A DNA stretch of 64,000 nt from Streptomyces sp. NBC_00569 (GCF_036345255.1 NZ_CP107783.1:6680001-6744000); one strand, 5' to 3'; positions 33,504 through 43,384 are shown, counted from the stretch's first letter. Translations and numbers: made by a program. Notes: generated from the letters alone by a model not told the origin.

Positions 33504-36500
33504 GCCGATCCTTCCTGTGAGGGGCCGCCGGGCGGCCGCGGCGGATCGGCCGGGGTCCTCGCCGGCCCGCGAGTGGTCGTCAGAGCGGCGAACAGGGCCA
33601 CCAGCGCGAGGAGTTGGGCCGCCGGGCCGAAGGCGCCCGCGGACGACCGGGACGGCTCGCCGGCTCCCACCGCGGCGGCGATGCCCGCACCCGCCATCGC
33701 CAGGAACGCGATCGGGACGAGGAGCGCGTGCCGCCGCCACGCCACGAGCGCGAGCGCCGGGACGAGCAGCGCGAGCGGACCCGCGATCACCGCGCCGACC
33801 AGGGTGAGTGCCACCGTGCCGAGCAGCAGCCCGGGCGGCGGGGCGGGCGGCGTCGCGTCGGTGTTTGCGGCGCGCCGCCGGAAGAGGGCGATCCCGGCCA
33901 GCGCGAGCACGCCCGCGGCCCCGCCGAACAGCCCCGCCTCGTACGTCCGCGCCGGTTCGTAGCTCAGCTGCACGGTGCCGCCCGCGCCCTGGGGGACGAG
34001 GAAGCCCTGCTGCCAGCCGTCCAGGCGCAGCGGGGTCAACTCCTTGCCGTCGAGGGTCGCCTTCCAGCCGTCGTTGGCGTTCTCGTACGTCGTCAGATAG
34101 GTGGCGGGGCCGGAGCCGATGGTCACCTCCTTGCGGTCGCCGAGCCAGTCGCGGATGCGCAGGGCGCGGCCGGCGGGCGGGGTGGTGGTGGGTGCGTCGG
34201 TGCGGGTGAGGGTGGCGTCGGTCAGGCGGAGGGGGCCCTTGTCCTGTGGTGCCTCCAGGGTGTGCGTGCCGGCGGGGAGAGGCAGCGACGTGGGGGCCCG
34301 CCCGCACAGGGTGACGGCGATGGGGCGGCGTTCCACGAGGTCCCTGACCGTTCCCTTCGCGCCGGTCCGGTGACGTGTGCCGTCGACCGTGACGTCCGGG
34401 CCCTTGCCGCACGGCAGGCTGAACGTGCGGGTGGGGGACGGCTGCGGGGTGCGGTACTGGTCGAGCGCCGGGAGGTACGCCTCCGTCAGGCCGACCGGCA
34501 GTTGCAGATCGGCGTCCGCCACCGGGTTGTGGACGGTGAGGGGGGCCGTCGCGGTGACGGTGATGTCCAGGCGGTCCGTGGTGATCGGGTCGAAGCGGGC
34601 CACGCCGTTCTCGTCGACGCCCGCCACGGCCGCCCCGTCCGGCGAACTGATCTCGATCTTCTCTGGGCGGGTGGAGAGGCCGCCGGCGGCGGCGAGTACG
34701 ACTTCTCCCACCGGCTGCTTGTCCGGCCAGCGCAGATGGATGGTGGGCCGGTCGCCCGCGATCCACGCCGTGGTCAGGTCGCCGTCCGTGAGATTGCGGG
34801 CCGACAGGTCGCCGCCGAGCGCGGACGTGGAGTCCGCGGTGGCCGTGACGCGATGGCGCTGCTCGGGCGCCACCTCGTAGAGGAGCTTGTCGAACGCGTC
34901 GCCCGGAGCGGGCCGCGCGCTCGCCCCGAGGGTGTACGTGCCGCCTTCGGCGGTCGTGAACAAGCGCCCGAGGTTCGGCTCCGCGGTGGTCACGTGGAAG
35001 CTGAACTGCTGCGCGTCCGTGGAGTCCTGGGGCAGCCGGAGCAGCCGGGTCACCTGGACGCCCGGGATGTCGACGGCCAAGAAGCCCGCGCCCGCGAGAC
35101 CTGTGTGCCCCGCCTGCGCGCCCAGGATCGTGATCCGCAGCCAACTGCTGTCGCCCGCAGGCGCCTTGACGGTCTGACGCTCGCCGTTCGGCTGAAGGGC
35201 CGAGGTGGCCGAGCCCGTTTCCGTCTGTACGCGGATCCGGGTCGGCGCGGCCCTGACTCCCTCCTGCGGCAGGGGAGTCACCTGGAGCGTGCCGGGCACG
35301 GGTGTCTTCGAGGAGAACGCGATCCGCAGCCACTGCCCGTCGGGCGTGCCCGGTGTGCCCTCCGCCCACGCCGTGTCGGGGTTCCCGTCGAACGCGTTCA
35401 CCGGGTCGTACTGCGGCAGGTGGAACAGCCAGTTCCCGCTCGACGACGCCGTGACCTGCGCCGCGCCGCGCAGCACGGCGGTCGTCTGATGGCGGACCCC
35501 GTCGCCCGGCAGGATCTGCCGTGGCTTCGCCCCCGGGTCCTGCGTGCTGCCCGGGGAGTTCCGCTCGGTCGGCGTGTACGTGTACGAGGTGTTGGATCCG
35601 ACCAGGCCGAAGCGGGTGTCGGCGCGGCGAAGGCCGTCACCGGCCGTGCGCAGCGCGGGCGTACCGATGCCCGGGTGGTTGTCGCCGGTGAGGACGGTGG
35701 GCCTGCCGCGCATCGCCGGGTCGGCGGACAGCGGCAGGAGCGACTCGGGGCCGCCGCTGACCTCCGCGGTGCCGGAGACCGGCAGCAGGGCGGCCTGCCC
35801 GGGACGCCGCGCGGAGCCGGGCGCGTAGATCTCCACCGCTCGCTGGCGCGGATAGAGCCCCTCGACCTGGAGCGGGGTGCCGTCGGCGATGCGGCCGCCG
35901 GTCGTGACGGGCCCGAACCCGGTGACGCGCCGGTACCCGGACTCCTCCAGGGTGCGCTTGACGGTCGCGGTCGGTACGTAGCCCAGCTGGTCGGGGTCGA
36001 GGTCGTTGCGTACGACGACGAAGTGCAGTCCCGCCCGGCTCAAGTAGTCCTGGAGGCCGGGGACTTCACCGCCGGTGGTCAGGGCCTGCTCGACGGCGTC
36101 GAGGGCGCGGCGGTTGCCGGGTGTGCCGAACGGGACGTAGTCGCGCTGCGCCCAGCGCGAGTCGGCGAGGACGTCGAGGGGCTGGTCGATGGGGGAGCCC
36201 CAGGTGTAGATGCCGTGCGCGGTGGCGGGCACGACGAGGGCGCGCGAGTCGGGCGAGCGCTCCTTCAGCCAGTGCGCCGTCGTGTCCCAGTACGCGGGCA
36301 GGGAGCGGAACGAACCCGGTTGCAGGATCGAGCCGTTGAGGTACGGCCAGGCGAGACCCGGCAGGATCAGGACCGCCGCCAGGAGGGGCGCGTACCGGCG
36401 GTGGCGCAGGGGGCGGGCGCCGCGCGGCTCGGCCGCGACCGCCGTCACGTGCATCAGCCCGAAGGCGAGGGCGAGCCCGAGGCCGGTCTGGAACTTGTAG

Positions 36501-37627
36501 ATGTTGCGGAACGGGACCAGGCCGCCGTTCAGCCAGGACTGCACCGTGGAGTGGAAGGGTGCGCCGAGCGCGCCCCCGTACCCCGCGAGGGTGATCAGCG
36601 CGACCGTGAGGACCGTCAGGACGAGCCAGCGGCGTTCGGGCAGATCGCGGCGGGCGAGCCCCGCGAGCCCGAAGGCCGCCGCGAGCGCCGACCCGACGAC
36701 GGTCACGGCCGCCGTCGCGACCGTCCAGCCCGCGGGCAGCCAGGCCTCGCCGAAGTGCAGGTACGCCACCCAGTTCCCGGCGCCGCGCAGGGACTCGGCG
36801 GCCGACATGGTGCCCGTCGTGGTCTGCGAAGTCTCCACGTACGGAAGGAAGTTCTCGCCGTACACGCCCAGGAGGAGCAGCGGCAGGATCCACCAGGCCG
36901 TCGCGAGGATCACCGACGGGGTCCACCACGCGATCAGCTTGCGGCGGCGCGGGCCCGCCGGGCGGGAGAGGAGATAGAGACCCACCGGGAGGAGGGAGGC
37001 GAGAGTGGCCGCCGCGTTCACCCCGCCCATGAACGGGACGAGGAGCGCCGAGCGCGTCGCCGCGACGCGCGCGCTCGTGCGGTCGTTCGTGAGCGGCAGC
37101 AGCACCCACGGCAGGAACGCGCCCGGCAGGGCGGCCGCCGACGTCGAGCCGACGACGATCGTGAACGCCGGCCACAGCGCGTAGGCCACCGCGCCGAGCA
37201 GCCGGGTCCGGGGGCTGCCGATCCTCAGGCGCTCCGCGAGACGCAGGGCACCCCAGAACGCCACCGTCACGATGATCGACAGCCACAGGCGCTCGGCCAG
37301 CCACACCGGCAGATGCGTCAGCCGCGCGAGCCCGTAGTAGGGCAGCATCGGGAACGAGTAGCCGACGTACTGGTCGAAGATCCCGCCGAAGCCCGCCCGG
37401 TCGTGCCACAGGTCGCCCAGGTCCGTGAGGAACTTCCACGGGTCGAGCGCGACACCCAGCTTCGTGTCGAACGTCATGCGCCCGGGCGACACCGCCACGA
37501 ACAGCGCGAACAGCGTCGCCCAGAAGGCCAGCAGCCAGCGCCGCGAGCGCGGCCCCCGCCCGTGTCCTGGACGGGAGGGGGCGGGGCGGGCCGCCGCCGG
37601 GGGCGGCGCCTGGACCGTGCTCGTCAT
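33500..37627 (-). CDS. AftD-like alpha-(1->3)-arabinofuranosyltransferase (GT-C)
   Basis: This very large membrane protein (1375 residues) has about ten N-terminal helices (to residue ~450) with the acidic GT-C loop (SPGRMTFDTKLGVALDPW). A long extracellular part carries two discoidin-like carbohydrate-binding modules, NAFDGNPDTAW near 745 and NLTDGDLTTAW near 945. Three or four C-terminal helices (from ~1236) follow. This is the AftD/DUF3367 architecture. In mycobacteria AftD branches arabinan in the cell wall. Streptomyces lack mycobacterial arabinogalactan, so the acceptor is unknown. ATG 37627 overlaps the upstream stop as ATGA; GTG 37636 is possible. Confidence 0.88.
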   Translation of the reverse strand: MTSTVQAPPPAAARPAPSRPGHGRGPRSRRWLLAFWATLFALFVAVSPGRMTFDTKLGVALDPWKFLTDLGDLWHDRAGFGGIFDQYVGYSFPMLPYYGLARLTHLPVWLAERLWLSIIVTVAFWGALRLAERLRIGSPRTRLLGAVAYALWPAFTIVVGSTSAAALPGAFLPWVLLPLTNDRTSARVAATRSALLVPFMGGVNAAATLASLLPVGLYLLSRPAGPRRRKLIAWWTPSVILATAWWILPLLLLGVYGENFLPYVETSQTTTGTMSAAESLRGAGNWVAYLHFGEAWLPAGWTVATAAVTVVGSALAAAFGLAGLARRDLPERRWLVLTVLTVALITLAGYGGALGAPFHSTVQSWLNGGLVPFRNIYKFQTGLGLALAFGLMHVTAVAAEPRGARPLRHRRYAPLLAAVLILPGLAWPYLNGSILQPGSFRSLPAYWDTTAHWLKERSPDSRALVVPATAHGIYTWGSPIDQPLDVLADSRWAQRDYVPFGTPGNRRALDAVEQALTTGGEVPGLQDYLSRAGLHFVVVRNDLDPDQLGYVPTATVKRTLEESGYRRVTGFGPVTTGGRIADGTPLQVEGLYPRQRAVEIYAPGSARRPGQAALLPVSGTAEVSGGPESLLPLSADPAMRGRPTVLTGDNHPGIGTPALRTAGDGLRRADTRFGLVGSNTSYTYTPTERNSPGSTQDPGAKPRQILPGDGVRHQTTAVLRGAAQVTASSSGNWLFHLPQYDPVNAFDGNPDTAWAEGTPGTPDGQWLRIAFSSKTPVPGTLQVTPLPQEGVRAAPTRIRVQTETGSATSALQPNGERQTVKAPAGDSSWLRITILGAQAGHTGLAGAGFLAVDIPGVQVTRLLRLPQDSTDAQQFSFHVTTAEPNLGRLFTTAEGGTYTLGASARPAPGDAFDKLLYEVAPEQRHRVTATADSTSALGGDLSARNLTDGDLTTAWIAGDRPTIHLRWPDKQPVGEVVLAAAGGLSTRPEKIEISSPDGAAVAGVDENGVARFDPITTDRLDITVTATAPLTVHNPVADADLQLPVGLTEAYLPALDQYRTPQPSPTRTFSLPCGKGPDVTVDGTRHRTGAKGTVRDLVERRPIAVTLCGRAPTSLPLPAGTHTLEAPQDKGPLRLTDATLTRTDAPTTTPPAGRALRIRDWLGDRKEVTIGSGPATYLTTYENANDGWKATLDGKELTPLRLDGWQQGFLVPQGAGGTVQLSYEPARTYEAGLFGGAAGVLALAGIALFRRRAANTDATPPAPPPGLLLGTVALTLVGAVIAGPLALLVPALALVAWRRHALLVPIAFLAMAGAGIAAAVGAGEPSRSSAGAFGPAAQLLALVALFAALTTTRGPARTPADPPRPPGGPSQEGSA

Positions 37628-38373
37628 GGAGAACACCGCCGGAGGATGAGGAGGAGGTTCCAGGTGGCGAACTCGCGCACGCCCGGCACCTTCGCGACGG
37701 TCGCCGCGAGGAACGGCCAGTAGCGGGAGCGCGCGGAGACGACGGTGATGTCGTCACGGGCCCTGACCTGGCGCAGCGTCGGACCGATGTGATGCGCGAA
37801 GAGGTTCTCGCCGAGCGTGTGCTTGGGCGGCCTGCCCGTACGCCGCTGGTAGCGGGCGCGGGCCCGGTCGGCGCCCAGGTAGTGCCAGGGTGCCCATTCG
37901 TGACCGCCCCACGGGGAGAGCCAGTTGGTGAACGAGAGATAGACGATCCCGCCGGGCCGCGTCACCCGGACCAGCTCGCTGAGGAACGTCTGTGGGTCGT
38001 CCACGTGCTCCAGGACGTTCGAGGAGAACGTGACATCGGCCGCGCCCTCCGCGAGCGGCAGCAGATAGCCGTCCGCCACGACAGCGGGCGCGGCCGGCCG
38101 CGCGCCCAGCTCCCGCGCGTCGGGCTCGAAGAGGAAGCCGTGCGCGCCGCGCCGCCTGAACTCCCGGGTGAAGTAGCCGGACCCGCCGCCCACATCGACG
38201 ACGATCTTCCCCGCGACACCCCCGCAGACCGCCTCGACCTGGTCGGCGGCGTCGCGGGCCAGCAGGGAGTAGCAGGTCTCGGGGTCCCGCTGTTCGCGCA
38301 GGAACGCGCGGAACAGGGCGAGCGAGCGGCGGAGCGACGGGTCGGGCGGGGACGTGCGTGTCGAGTGCGTCAT
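37624..38373 (-). CDS. Class I SAM-dependent methyltransferase
   Basis: The 249-residue enzyme has motif I IVVDVGGGSGYFTREF (residues ~57-72), FLFEPDARELG, ADVTFSSNVLEHVDDPQTFL and VTRPGGIVYLSFTNW. A later region with PWGGHEWAPWHYLG is typical of actinobacterial envelope methyltransferases that sit beside glycosyltransferases. It overlaps both neighbours by four bases (ATGA) and is made with them. Confidence 0.87.
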   Translation of the reverse strand: MTHSTRTSPPDPSLRRSLALFRAFLREQRDPETCYSLLARDAADQVEAVCGGVAGKIVVDVGGGSGYFTREFRRRGAHGFLFEPDARELGARPAAPAVVADGYLLPLAEGAADVTFSSNVLEHVDDPQTFLSELVRVTRPGGIVYLSFTNWLSPWGGHEWAPWHYLGADRARARYQRRTGRPPKHTLGENLFAHHIGPTLRQVRARDDITVVSARSRYWPFLAATVAKVPGVREFATWNLLLILRRCSP

Positions 38374-39521
38374 GGCGCGGGGCTCCTCACCGCCTCGGCG
38401 GCCACGGCTCTGAACTGCCGCACCGTGTGCGCCCAGCGGAAGGCCGCGGCGCGCTCCTCGGCGGCCTTGCCCATCAGCCGGCGCCGCTGGCCGGACAGGG
38501 CCAGCGCGCACCAGGCCGCCGCGAACGACGACTCGCCGCGTGCGAGAAGCCCCGTGACGCCGTCCTCGACGGAGTCGCGCAGCCCCGGCACGTCGAAACC
38601 GATCGCCGGGGTCCCGCGCGCGGCGGCCTCCGTGACGACCAGGCCCCACCCCTCCACGGCGGAGGGGTGCAGCAGCAGCCATGCCTCGCACAGCAGCCGG
38701 TTCTTCTCGGCCTCGGAGACATGACCCATGAACTCGACGCCGGGGCCGGCGAGTTGTTCGAGCCGGTCCCGCTCGGGTCCGTCGCCGACGATGAGGAGCC
38801 GGCCGCCGGTGACCGGCCGCACCCGCTCCCACAGGCGCAGCAGCAGATCGATCCGCTTGTACTCGACGAGCCGGCCCATCGCGAGGAAGAGCGGCTCACG
38901 GGAGCGGTCCGCGCGCGGGCCCGGCTCCTCGACGCCGTTGTGGACGACGCGGATGCGTTCGCGTTCGACGCCGAGTGCCCGCAGCGCGGTGGCCGTCGAC
39001 GGCGAGACGGCCACCAGCAGACCGCGGCGCTCGGCGCCGGACAGCGCCCAGTGCTCCAGACGTCGCCCGAGCCGCGCGGCCGGCGCGAGCGGCCCGCCGA
39101 AGCGCATGCGCCACAGATCGGTGTGGACGTGGTTGACCAGGCGCAGCGTCGGGCCGCGGTGCCACAGCGGCGCCAGATACGGCATGCCGTTGCACACCTC
39201 CACGAGCAGGTCGCAGTCGCCGACCTGGCGGGCGAACGCGGAGCGCGCCCGCAGGTAGTGGCCGAGGTCGCCGCCGGCCGACACGACGCGGTAGTCACGG
39301 AACGCGGCGGGCCCGCCGCACAGCAGCGTCACCTCGTGGCCCAGGCGGGTCAGCCCGTCGGCCAGCCGGTCGACGAGGAGTTCGGAGCCGCCCGCGGCCG
39401 GGTTGCCGAGGTCGCGGTGGGCGAGGAAGACGATCCGGCGCGGCGGCGGGGGAAGCGCCGGGTGGGGACGTGCGTCGCCCGGGTGGGGCGTGCGCAGGGG
39501 GGTGGGCACGTGCTGGGGCAT
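38370..39521 (-). CDS. GT4-family glycosyltransferase
   Basis: The 383-residue GT-B enzyme has an N-terminal RIVFLAHRDLGNPAAGGSELL (donor-independent lobe). In the C-terminal lobe are LFLAMGRLVEYKRIDLLLRLWE, LLIVGDGPERDRLEQLA and the GT4 EX7E region HPSAVEGWGLVVTEAAARGTP. It probably adds the first sugars on a lipid carrier on the inner face of the membrane. The frame extends to 39752, but ATG 39521 has GGAG seven bases upstream. It is the first gene of the overlapping five-gene run. Confidence 0.9.
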   Translation of the reverse strand: MPQHVPTPLRTPHPGDARPHPALPPPPRRIVFLAHRDLGNPAAGGSELLVDRLADGLTRLGHEVTLLCGGPAAFRDYRVVSAGGDLGHYLRARSAFARQVGDCDLLVEVCNGMPYLAPLWHRGPTLRLVNHVHTDLWRMRFGGPLAPAARLGRRLEHWALSGAERRGLLVAVSPSTATALRALGVERERIRVVHNGVEEPGPRADRSREPLFLAMGRLVEYKRIDLLLRLWERVRPVTGGRLLIVGDGPERDRLEQLAGPGVEFMGHVSEAEKNRLLCEAWLLLHPSAVEGWGLVVTEAAARGTPAIGFDVPGLRDSVEDGVTGLLARGESSFAAAWCALALSGQRRRLMGKAAEERAAAFRWAHTVRQFRAVAAEAVRSPAP

Positions 39522-39792
39522 GGGTGCTCCAACTCGTCTCGGGGTGCGGAACTGTGTGGGGGGACTCGCGCGGAGCATTCGGGGACGACGCCTTTGCGGA
39601 CGCCGTTGCGGGGACTGGCTCAGGCTGCGGAACGGGGTGCCGGGGCGGCGGTTACGAAGGAGCTGTGCCGGGGCTGTGCGGGGGCCGTGCGTGAACTGTG
39701 CGGGGGGTGGGGTGGGACAGTTTTCGCCGAGCTGTTCGATGCGGCTACTCACCGAGGTGACAAATTCTCAGCTTTCCAGAGCTGACGTCTCA

Positions 39793-40803
39793 TCACATCG
39801 TGGAGGGTTCCAGCACTGTTGGGGACGAATCGGGATTCGACGGTTCGCTCCCGTCCGTACCGCCCCGTCCGCCCCTGCTCCGTACGACGAACACGGCACC
39901 CAGTGCCGCGAGCACCAGGCCGGCCGCGCCGGCCCCGAGCGGGAGCGTCGTGCCGAGAAGGCGGAGCCGGCCGCTGTCGTCGCCGGCGAGAGCTACCTGC
40001 TGCCGCTGCGTGGCCGGGGTGAACGCGATGCGCTCGCTGTCCAGGAGCACCACCGCGTCCTTCGCCGCACCGGGGGCGCGCAGCGTCTTGCGCGGGCCGA
40101 TCGCGGCGTAGACGATCCGGCCCGTCCTCGGATCGGCGACCAGCTCGATGCCGTGGTTCGCGTACCACTCCTCGGCAAGGACCTGATTCCGCTTCGGCTG
40201 TCCCACGATCGTCCCGGGCACCAGGCGTGACCCGGTCCTCGTGGCGGGGACGGTGCCGGTGAAGCGGTAGCCCTCGTAGCCCTGGATCCTCTTCGTGCCC
40301 CGGTAGGAGAGCGTGACCGTCGCGCCGAGCGTGTTGTCCCACCAGCGGTAGGCGCGCTTGTGCACGTCGAAGGGGAACTTGAGGTAGGCCTCGCCCTCGA
40401 AGGACGGCTGCTCACCGCAGCAGTGCACCGGCGCGTTGGTCCTGCGGTCGGTGACCCAGCGCTCCAGGGTCCACTGGAGCGCGTCGTGCGGGTCCGCCGC
40501 GGGCAGCGACGCGTCGGTGTCGACGGACGTGGACACGTCCCACACCGCCCGGCCGCTCTTCTCGGACGCGGCCACGTCGCCGCGCACCTGGCGCGTGACG
40601 GTGATCCGCCGGTCGTGCACGGTCTTCACCGCGCCGGTGTCGAAGTAGCTTCCGGTTCCGGTGAACACGGTCGTCGTGTCGACGTCGACGGGGGTGCGTT
40701 CGGCGCGTGGCTCGACGTACCACGCGAGCAGCGGGGCCAGGGCGAGCAGGAACGCGCCGAGACCCAGGGTGAGCAGGGAGAAAGGTGAGACGGTTCGACG
40801 CAT
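39793..40803 (-). CDS. DUF3068 (PorA-type) membrane-anchored protein
   Basis: The 336-residue protein has an N-terminal membrane helix (FSLLTLGLGAFLLALAPLLAWYV), an extracytoplasmic beta-rich domain with paired cysteines (VHCCGEQ), WWDNTLGATVTL and YEGYRFTGTVPA, and a C-terminal helix (GAAGLVLAALGAVFVV) before a polar tail. This is the DUF3068 layout of actinobacterial envelope proteins. ATG 40803 has AGGAG six bases upstream. It lies 271 bases ahead of the glycosyltransferase operon on the same strand and probably serves the same surface glycan. Confidence 0.85.
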   Translation of the reverse strand: MRRTVSPFSLLTLGLGAFLLALAPLLAWYVEPRAERTPVDVDTTTVFTGTGSYFDTGAVKTVHDRRITVTRQVRGDVAASEKSGRAVWDVSTSVDTDASLPAADPHDALQWTLERWVTDRRTNAPVHCCGEQPSFEGEAYLKFPFDVHKRAYRWWDNTLGATVTLSYRGTKRIQGYEGYRFTGTVPATRTGSRLVPGTIVGQPKRNQVLAEEWYANHGIELVADPRTGRIVYAAIGPRKTLRAPGAAKDAVVLLDSERIAFTPATQRQQVALAGDDSGRLRLLGTTLPLGAGAAGLVLAALGAVFVVRSRGGRGGTDGSEPSNPDSSPTVLEPSTM

Positions 40804-40991
40804 CCGGCACTCCTGGGGGTGGGGGAGGGAGGTCTGGTGCGGGCGCAACGCGGCTTTGGGCCGGGAACCGTAGGCGCACCCTTGACGGAGTGTCAATGCA
40901 TTGCAGAGACTGGGCACTTGCCGGAACGGGGCCCGGTACGCGCTGCGCACGGGTGGGGATTCGACCTCCAGAACGAGAGGCTGACCCTGCG

Positions 40992-41144
40992 ATGAACCGA
41001 CTGCTCGCCGCCGCCCTGACCGTCGCGGCAGGTGCCGTGCTCGCCCTCGGCGCCTCCCTGGGCGTCGTCGCCCTCCTGAACGCCACCCCGGACCAGCCGA
41101 ACGTGCCACTCGTGACGTACGAGACGGCCGGCCGGGAGCGCTGA
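40992..41144 (+). CDS. DUF2613-like single-helix membrane peptide
   Basis: The 50-residue protein is one membrane helix (LLAAALTVAAGAVLALGASLG, residues ~4-30) followed by a short external tail ending TYETAGRER. Size and pattern match the actinobacterial DUF2613 family. It is divergent from the DUF3068 gene and three bases ahead of the PucR regulator, so it is likely in one transcript with the latter. Confidence 0.75.
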   Translation: MNRLLAAALTVAAGAVLALGASLGVVALLNATPDQPNVPLVTYETAGRER

Positions 41145-41147
41145 GGA

Positions 41148-42440
41148 GTGCCCCCCGTTCCGTCCGGCGGCCCTGCCGCGCACAGTGCCGTGCGGCCCGA
41201 GCGCTCGGCCTGGCGCGATGTGCCCCGGCTCCAGGTGAAACGGTTCGCCGGGCTCGCGATGGCCGAGGCGCCCGCCCTCGCGGAGGACATCCTTCGGGAG
41301 ATCCGCCACGAATACCCCCACTTACCCCTCGTGCTCGACGAGTCCGGCGAGCCCATGGCGCTCGTCGGCATCCGCAGAGCCATCGAGGGCTTCGTGCAGT
41401 TCCAGCTCGCCGACGCGGAGGACCGGCCGCGCTCCCACCCGGCCGTCTTCCAGGAGTTCGGCCGCGGCCAGAGCCTGCACGGCCGCAGCCTCGACTCCCT
41501 CCAGGCCATGTACCGGCTCGGCGTACGCCTGGCCTGGCGCCGCCTCGCCGAGCTCGGCCAGCGGGCCCTCATCCCGCCGCCCGCCATGTACGAACTCGCC
41601 GAGGCGGGCTTCGAGTACCTCGACGGCCTCGTCGACCAGTCCGTACGCGGCTACGCAGAGGCCGCCGCCCGGCAGGCCGGCGAACGCCTGCGTCTCCAGC
41701 GCAAACTCATCGACCTGCTGCTCACCGAGCAGACCGGGCACGCCGACCACCCCGCACGCGGCGCCGCCGCTCCGCCCGACCCCGCGCGGGCCCTCGCCGA
41801 ACGGGCCGCGCGGATCGGCTGGCCCCTGCCCGGCCGGGTCTCCGTCGGAGTCCTCCTGCGCCCCGCGCGCGAAGCCGTCGCGCCCGCCGTCGGACAGGGC
41901 GTGCTCCTCGACATGGAGACCGAGCAGCCCCGCATGGTCGTGCCCGACCCCGACGCGGCGGGCCGCCCCGAACTCCTGCGCCGCGCCATGGCCGGCTGGT
42001 CCGGCGCGATCGGCCCGCCCGTGCCGCTGCCCGACGCGGCGAAGTCCCTGCGCTGGGCCGAAGCCGCGGTCCGGCTCGTGGAGCGCGGGCTGCTCCCGGC
42101 GGGCGAGGTGCTCCACTGCACCGAACACACCCAGGCCCTCGTGCTGCTCCAGCCCGAGGAACTCATCGACGACCTGTCGCGCCGCGCGCTCGCGCCCCTC
42201 GCCCACTGCGGCCCGACCCACGCCCGCCGCATGGCCGACACCCTCCTCGCCTGGCTGGAGACGCGCGGCGGCGCACCCGAGGTGGCCGCCCGTCTCGGCG
42301 TCCACCCGCAGACCGTCCGCTACCGGCTGCGCCAGATTCGCGAGCTGTGGGGCGACGAGATCGACGACCCGGACCGCCGCTTCGAGCTGGAACTGGTGCT
42401 GCGGGCACGGCGGTTGAGGGATCTGAGCGGCGGGCCGTGA
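41148..42440 (+). CDS. PucR-family transcriptional regulator
   Basis: The 430-residue protein has an N-terminal helical domain (RFAGLAMAEAPALAEDILREI, SLHGRSLDSLQAMYRLGVRLAWR) of the RsbR/GGDEF-like sensor type and a middle region with a degenerate cyclase-like fold. A C-terminal PucR HTH lies at about 370-425 (GGAPEVAARLGVHPQTVRYR and FELELVLRARRL). These regulators often control purine use, secondary metabolism or development. GTG 41148 has GGGAG ten bases upstream. The divergent envelope genes are possible targets. Confidence 0.87.
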   Translation: MPPVPSGGPAAHSAVRPERSAWRDVPRLQVKRFAGLAMAEAPALAEDILREIRHEYPHLPLVLDESGEPMALVGIRRAIEGFVQFQLADAEDRPRSHPAVFQEFGRGQSLHGRSLDSLQAMYRLGVRLAWRRLAELGQRALIPPPAMYELAEAGFEYLDGLVDQSVRGYAEAAARQAGERLRLQRKLIDLLLTEQTGHADHPARGAAAPPDPARALAERAARIGWPLPGRVSVGVLLRPAREAVAPAVGQGVLLDMETEQPRMVVPDPDAAGRPELLRRAMAGWSGAIGPPVPLPDAAKSLRWAEAAVRLVERGLLPAGEVLHCTEHTQALVLLQPEELIDDLSRRALAPLAHCGPTHARRMADTLLAWLETRGGAPEVAARLGVHPQTVRYRLRQIRELWGDEIDDPDRRFELELVLRARRLRDLSGGP

Positions 42441-42448
42441 CCGGCCCG

Positions 42449-43384
42449 TCAGTCCTTCCGCCGCCGGCGGGCCTGACGCACCTCGCGGTCGACCGCCCAC
42501 GGGTCCGACACCGGGCCCAGGTGCCCGAGCTTGTCGGGGTTGATCACCAGGCGGATCGTCTGGATCTGCCCGTCGAGCACGTCGAGGATGACGGTGTTGA
42601 GGACCCTGCCGTCCCGGTCGCGCAGGATCGCGCCCGGCTGACCGTTCATCTCGTGCGGCTCGGACGTCACGTCGATCCGGAACATCACGGGGAAGACCGA
42701 AGCCAGCAGCCGGGCCACGTTGCTCGCGCCCGCGACGGGCCTGGCGAGCTGCGGGGCGTTGCCGCCGCCGTCGCCGACCAGGGACACATCGGCGGCGAGG
42801 AGCTCTTGCAGGCCGTCGACGTCGCCCTCCCGCAGCGCGTCGAAGAACCGCGCCGCCAGTTGCTCCCGCTCCTGGCGGTCGGCCTCGAACCGGGGCCGGC
42901 CCGCGTCCATGTGGCGCCGCGCCCGCACCGCGAGCTGGCGGCACGCGGCCTCCGAGCGGTCCACGGCCGAGGCGATCTCGGGGAAGCCGAACGCGAACAC
43001 CTCCCGCAGCACGAAGACCGCCCGCTCCAGCGGGCTGAGCCGCTCCAGGAGCAGCAGCGCCGCCATGGACACCGAGTCGGCCAGCTCCGCCGAGCGCGCC
43101 GGATCCTCATAGGGGTCGGACAGGAGCGGCTCGGGGAACCACGGTCCGACGTAGGCCTCCCGCCGCACGCGGGCCGAGCCCAGCACGTCGATCGAGATCC
43201 GGGTGACCGTGGCCGACAGGAACGCCTTGGCCGACCTGGGCTGTGTCGTGGACGCCGCGAAGCGCAGCCACGTCTCCTGGACCGCGTCCTCGGCCTCGCT
43301 CACGCTGCCCAGGATGCGGTAGGCGATCGAGAACAGCAGCGGCCGCAGCTCCTCGAACTCCTCGAACTCCTCGACCCGTCTCAC
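42449..43384 (-). CDS. ECF41-group sigma factor (SigJ-like) with SnoaL-type C-terminal domain
   Basis: The 311-residue sigma factor has region 2 (LLFSIAYRILGSVSEAEDAVQE) and region 4 (LSPLERAVFVLREVFAFGF, then AACRQLAVRARRHM). A C-terminal NTF2/SnoaL-like domain replaces a separate anti-sigma factor. The ECF41 marks are present: GPWFPEPLL in the linker, VGDGGGN, and INPDKLGHL near the end. The C-terminal domain is known to tune activity in this group. GTG 43384 has AGGGAGG upstream. It lies 49 bases after an SDR gene that carries the matching promoter. Confidence 0.9.
   Translation of the reverse strand: MRRVEEFEEFEELRPLLFSIAYRILGSVSEAEDAVQETWLRFAASTTQPRSAKAFLSATVTRISIDVLGSARVRREAYVGPWFPEPLLSDPYEDPARSAELADSVSMAALLLLERLSPLERAVFVLREVFAFGFPEIASAVDRSEAACRQLAVRARRHMDAGRPRFEADRQEREQLAARFFDALREGDVDGLQELLAADVSLVGDGGGNAPQLARPVAGASNVARLLASVFPVMFRIDVTSEPHEMNGQPGAILRDRDGRVLNTVILDVLDGQIQTIRLVINPDKLGHLGPVSDPWAVDREVRQARRRRKD

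Noticed and set aside
33614..37723. Plus-strand open frame of 1369 codons opposite the AftD-like gene
   Set aside because: No domain or signal; it mirrors the codon bias of the real gene on the minus strand.
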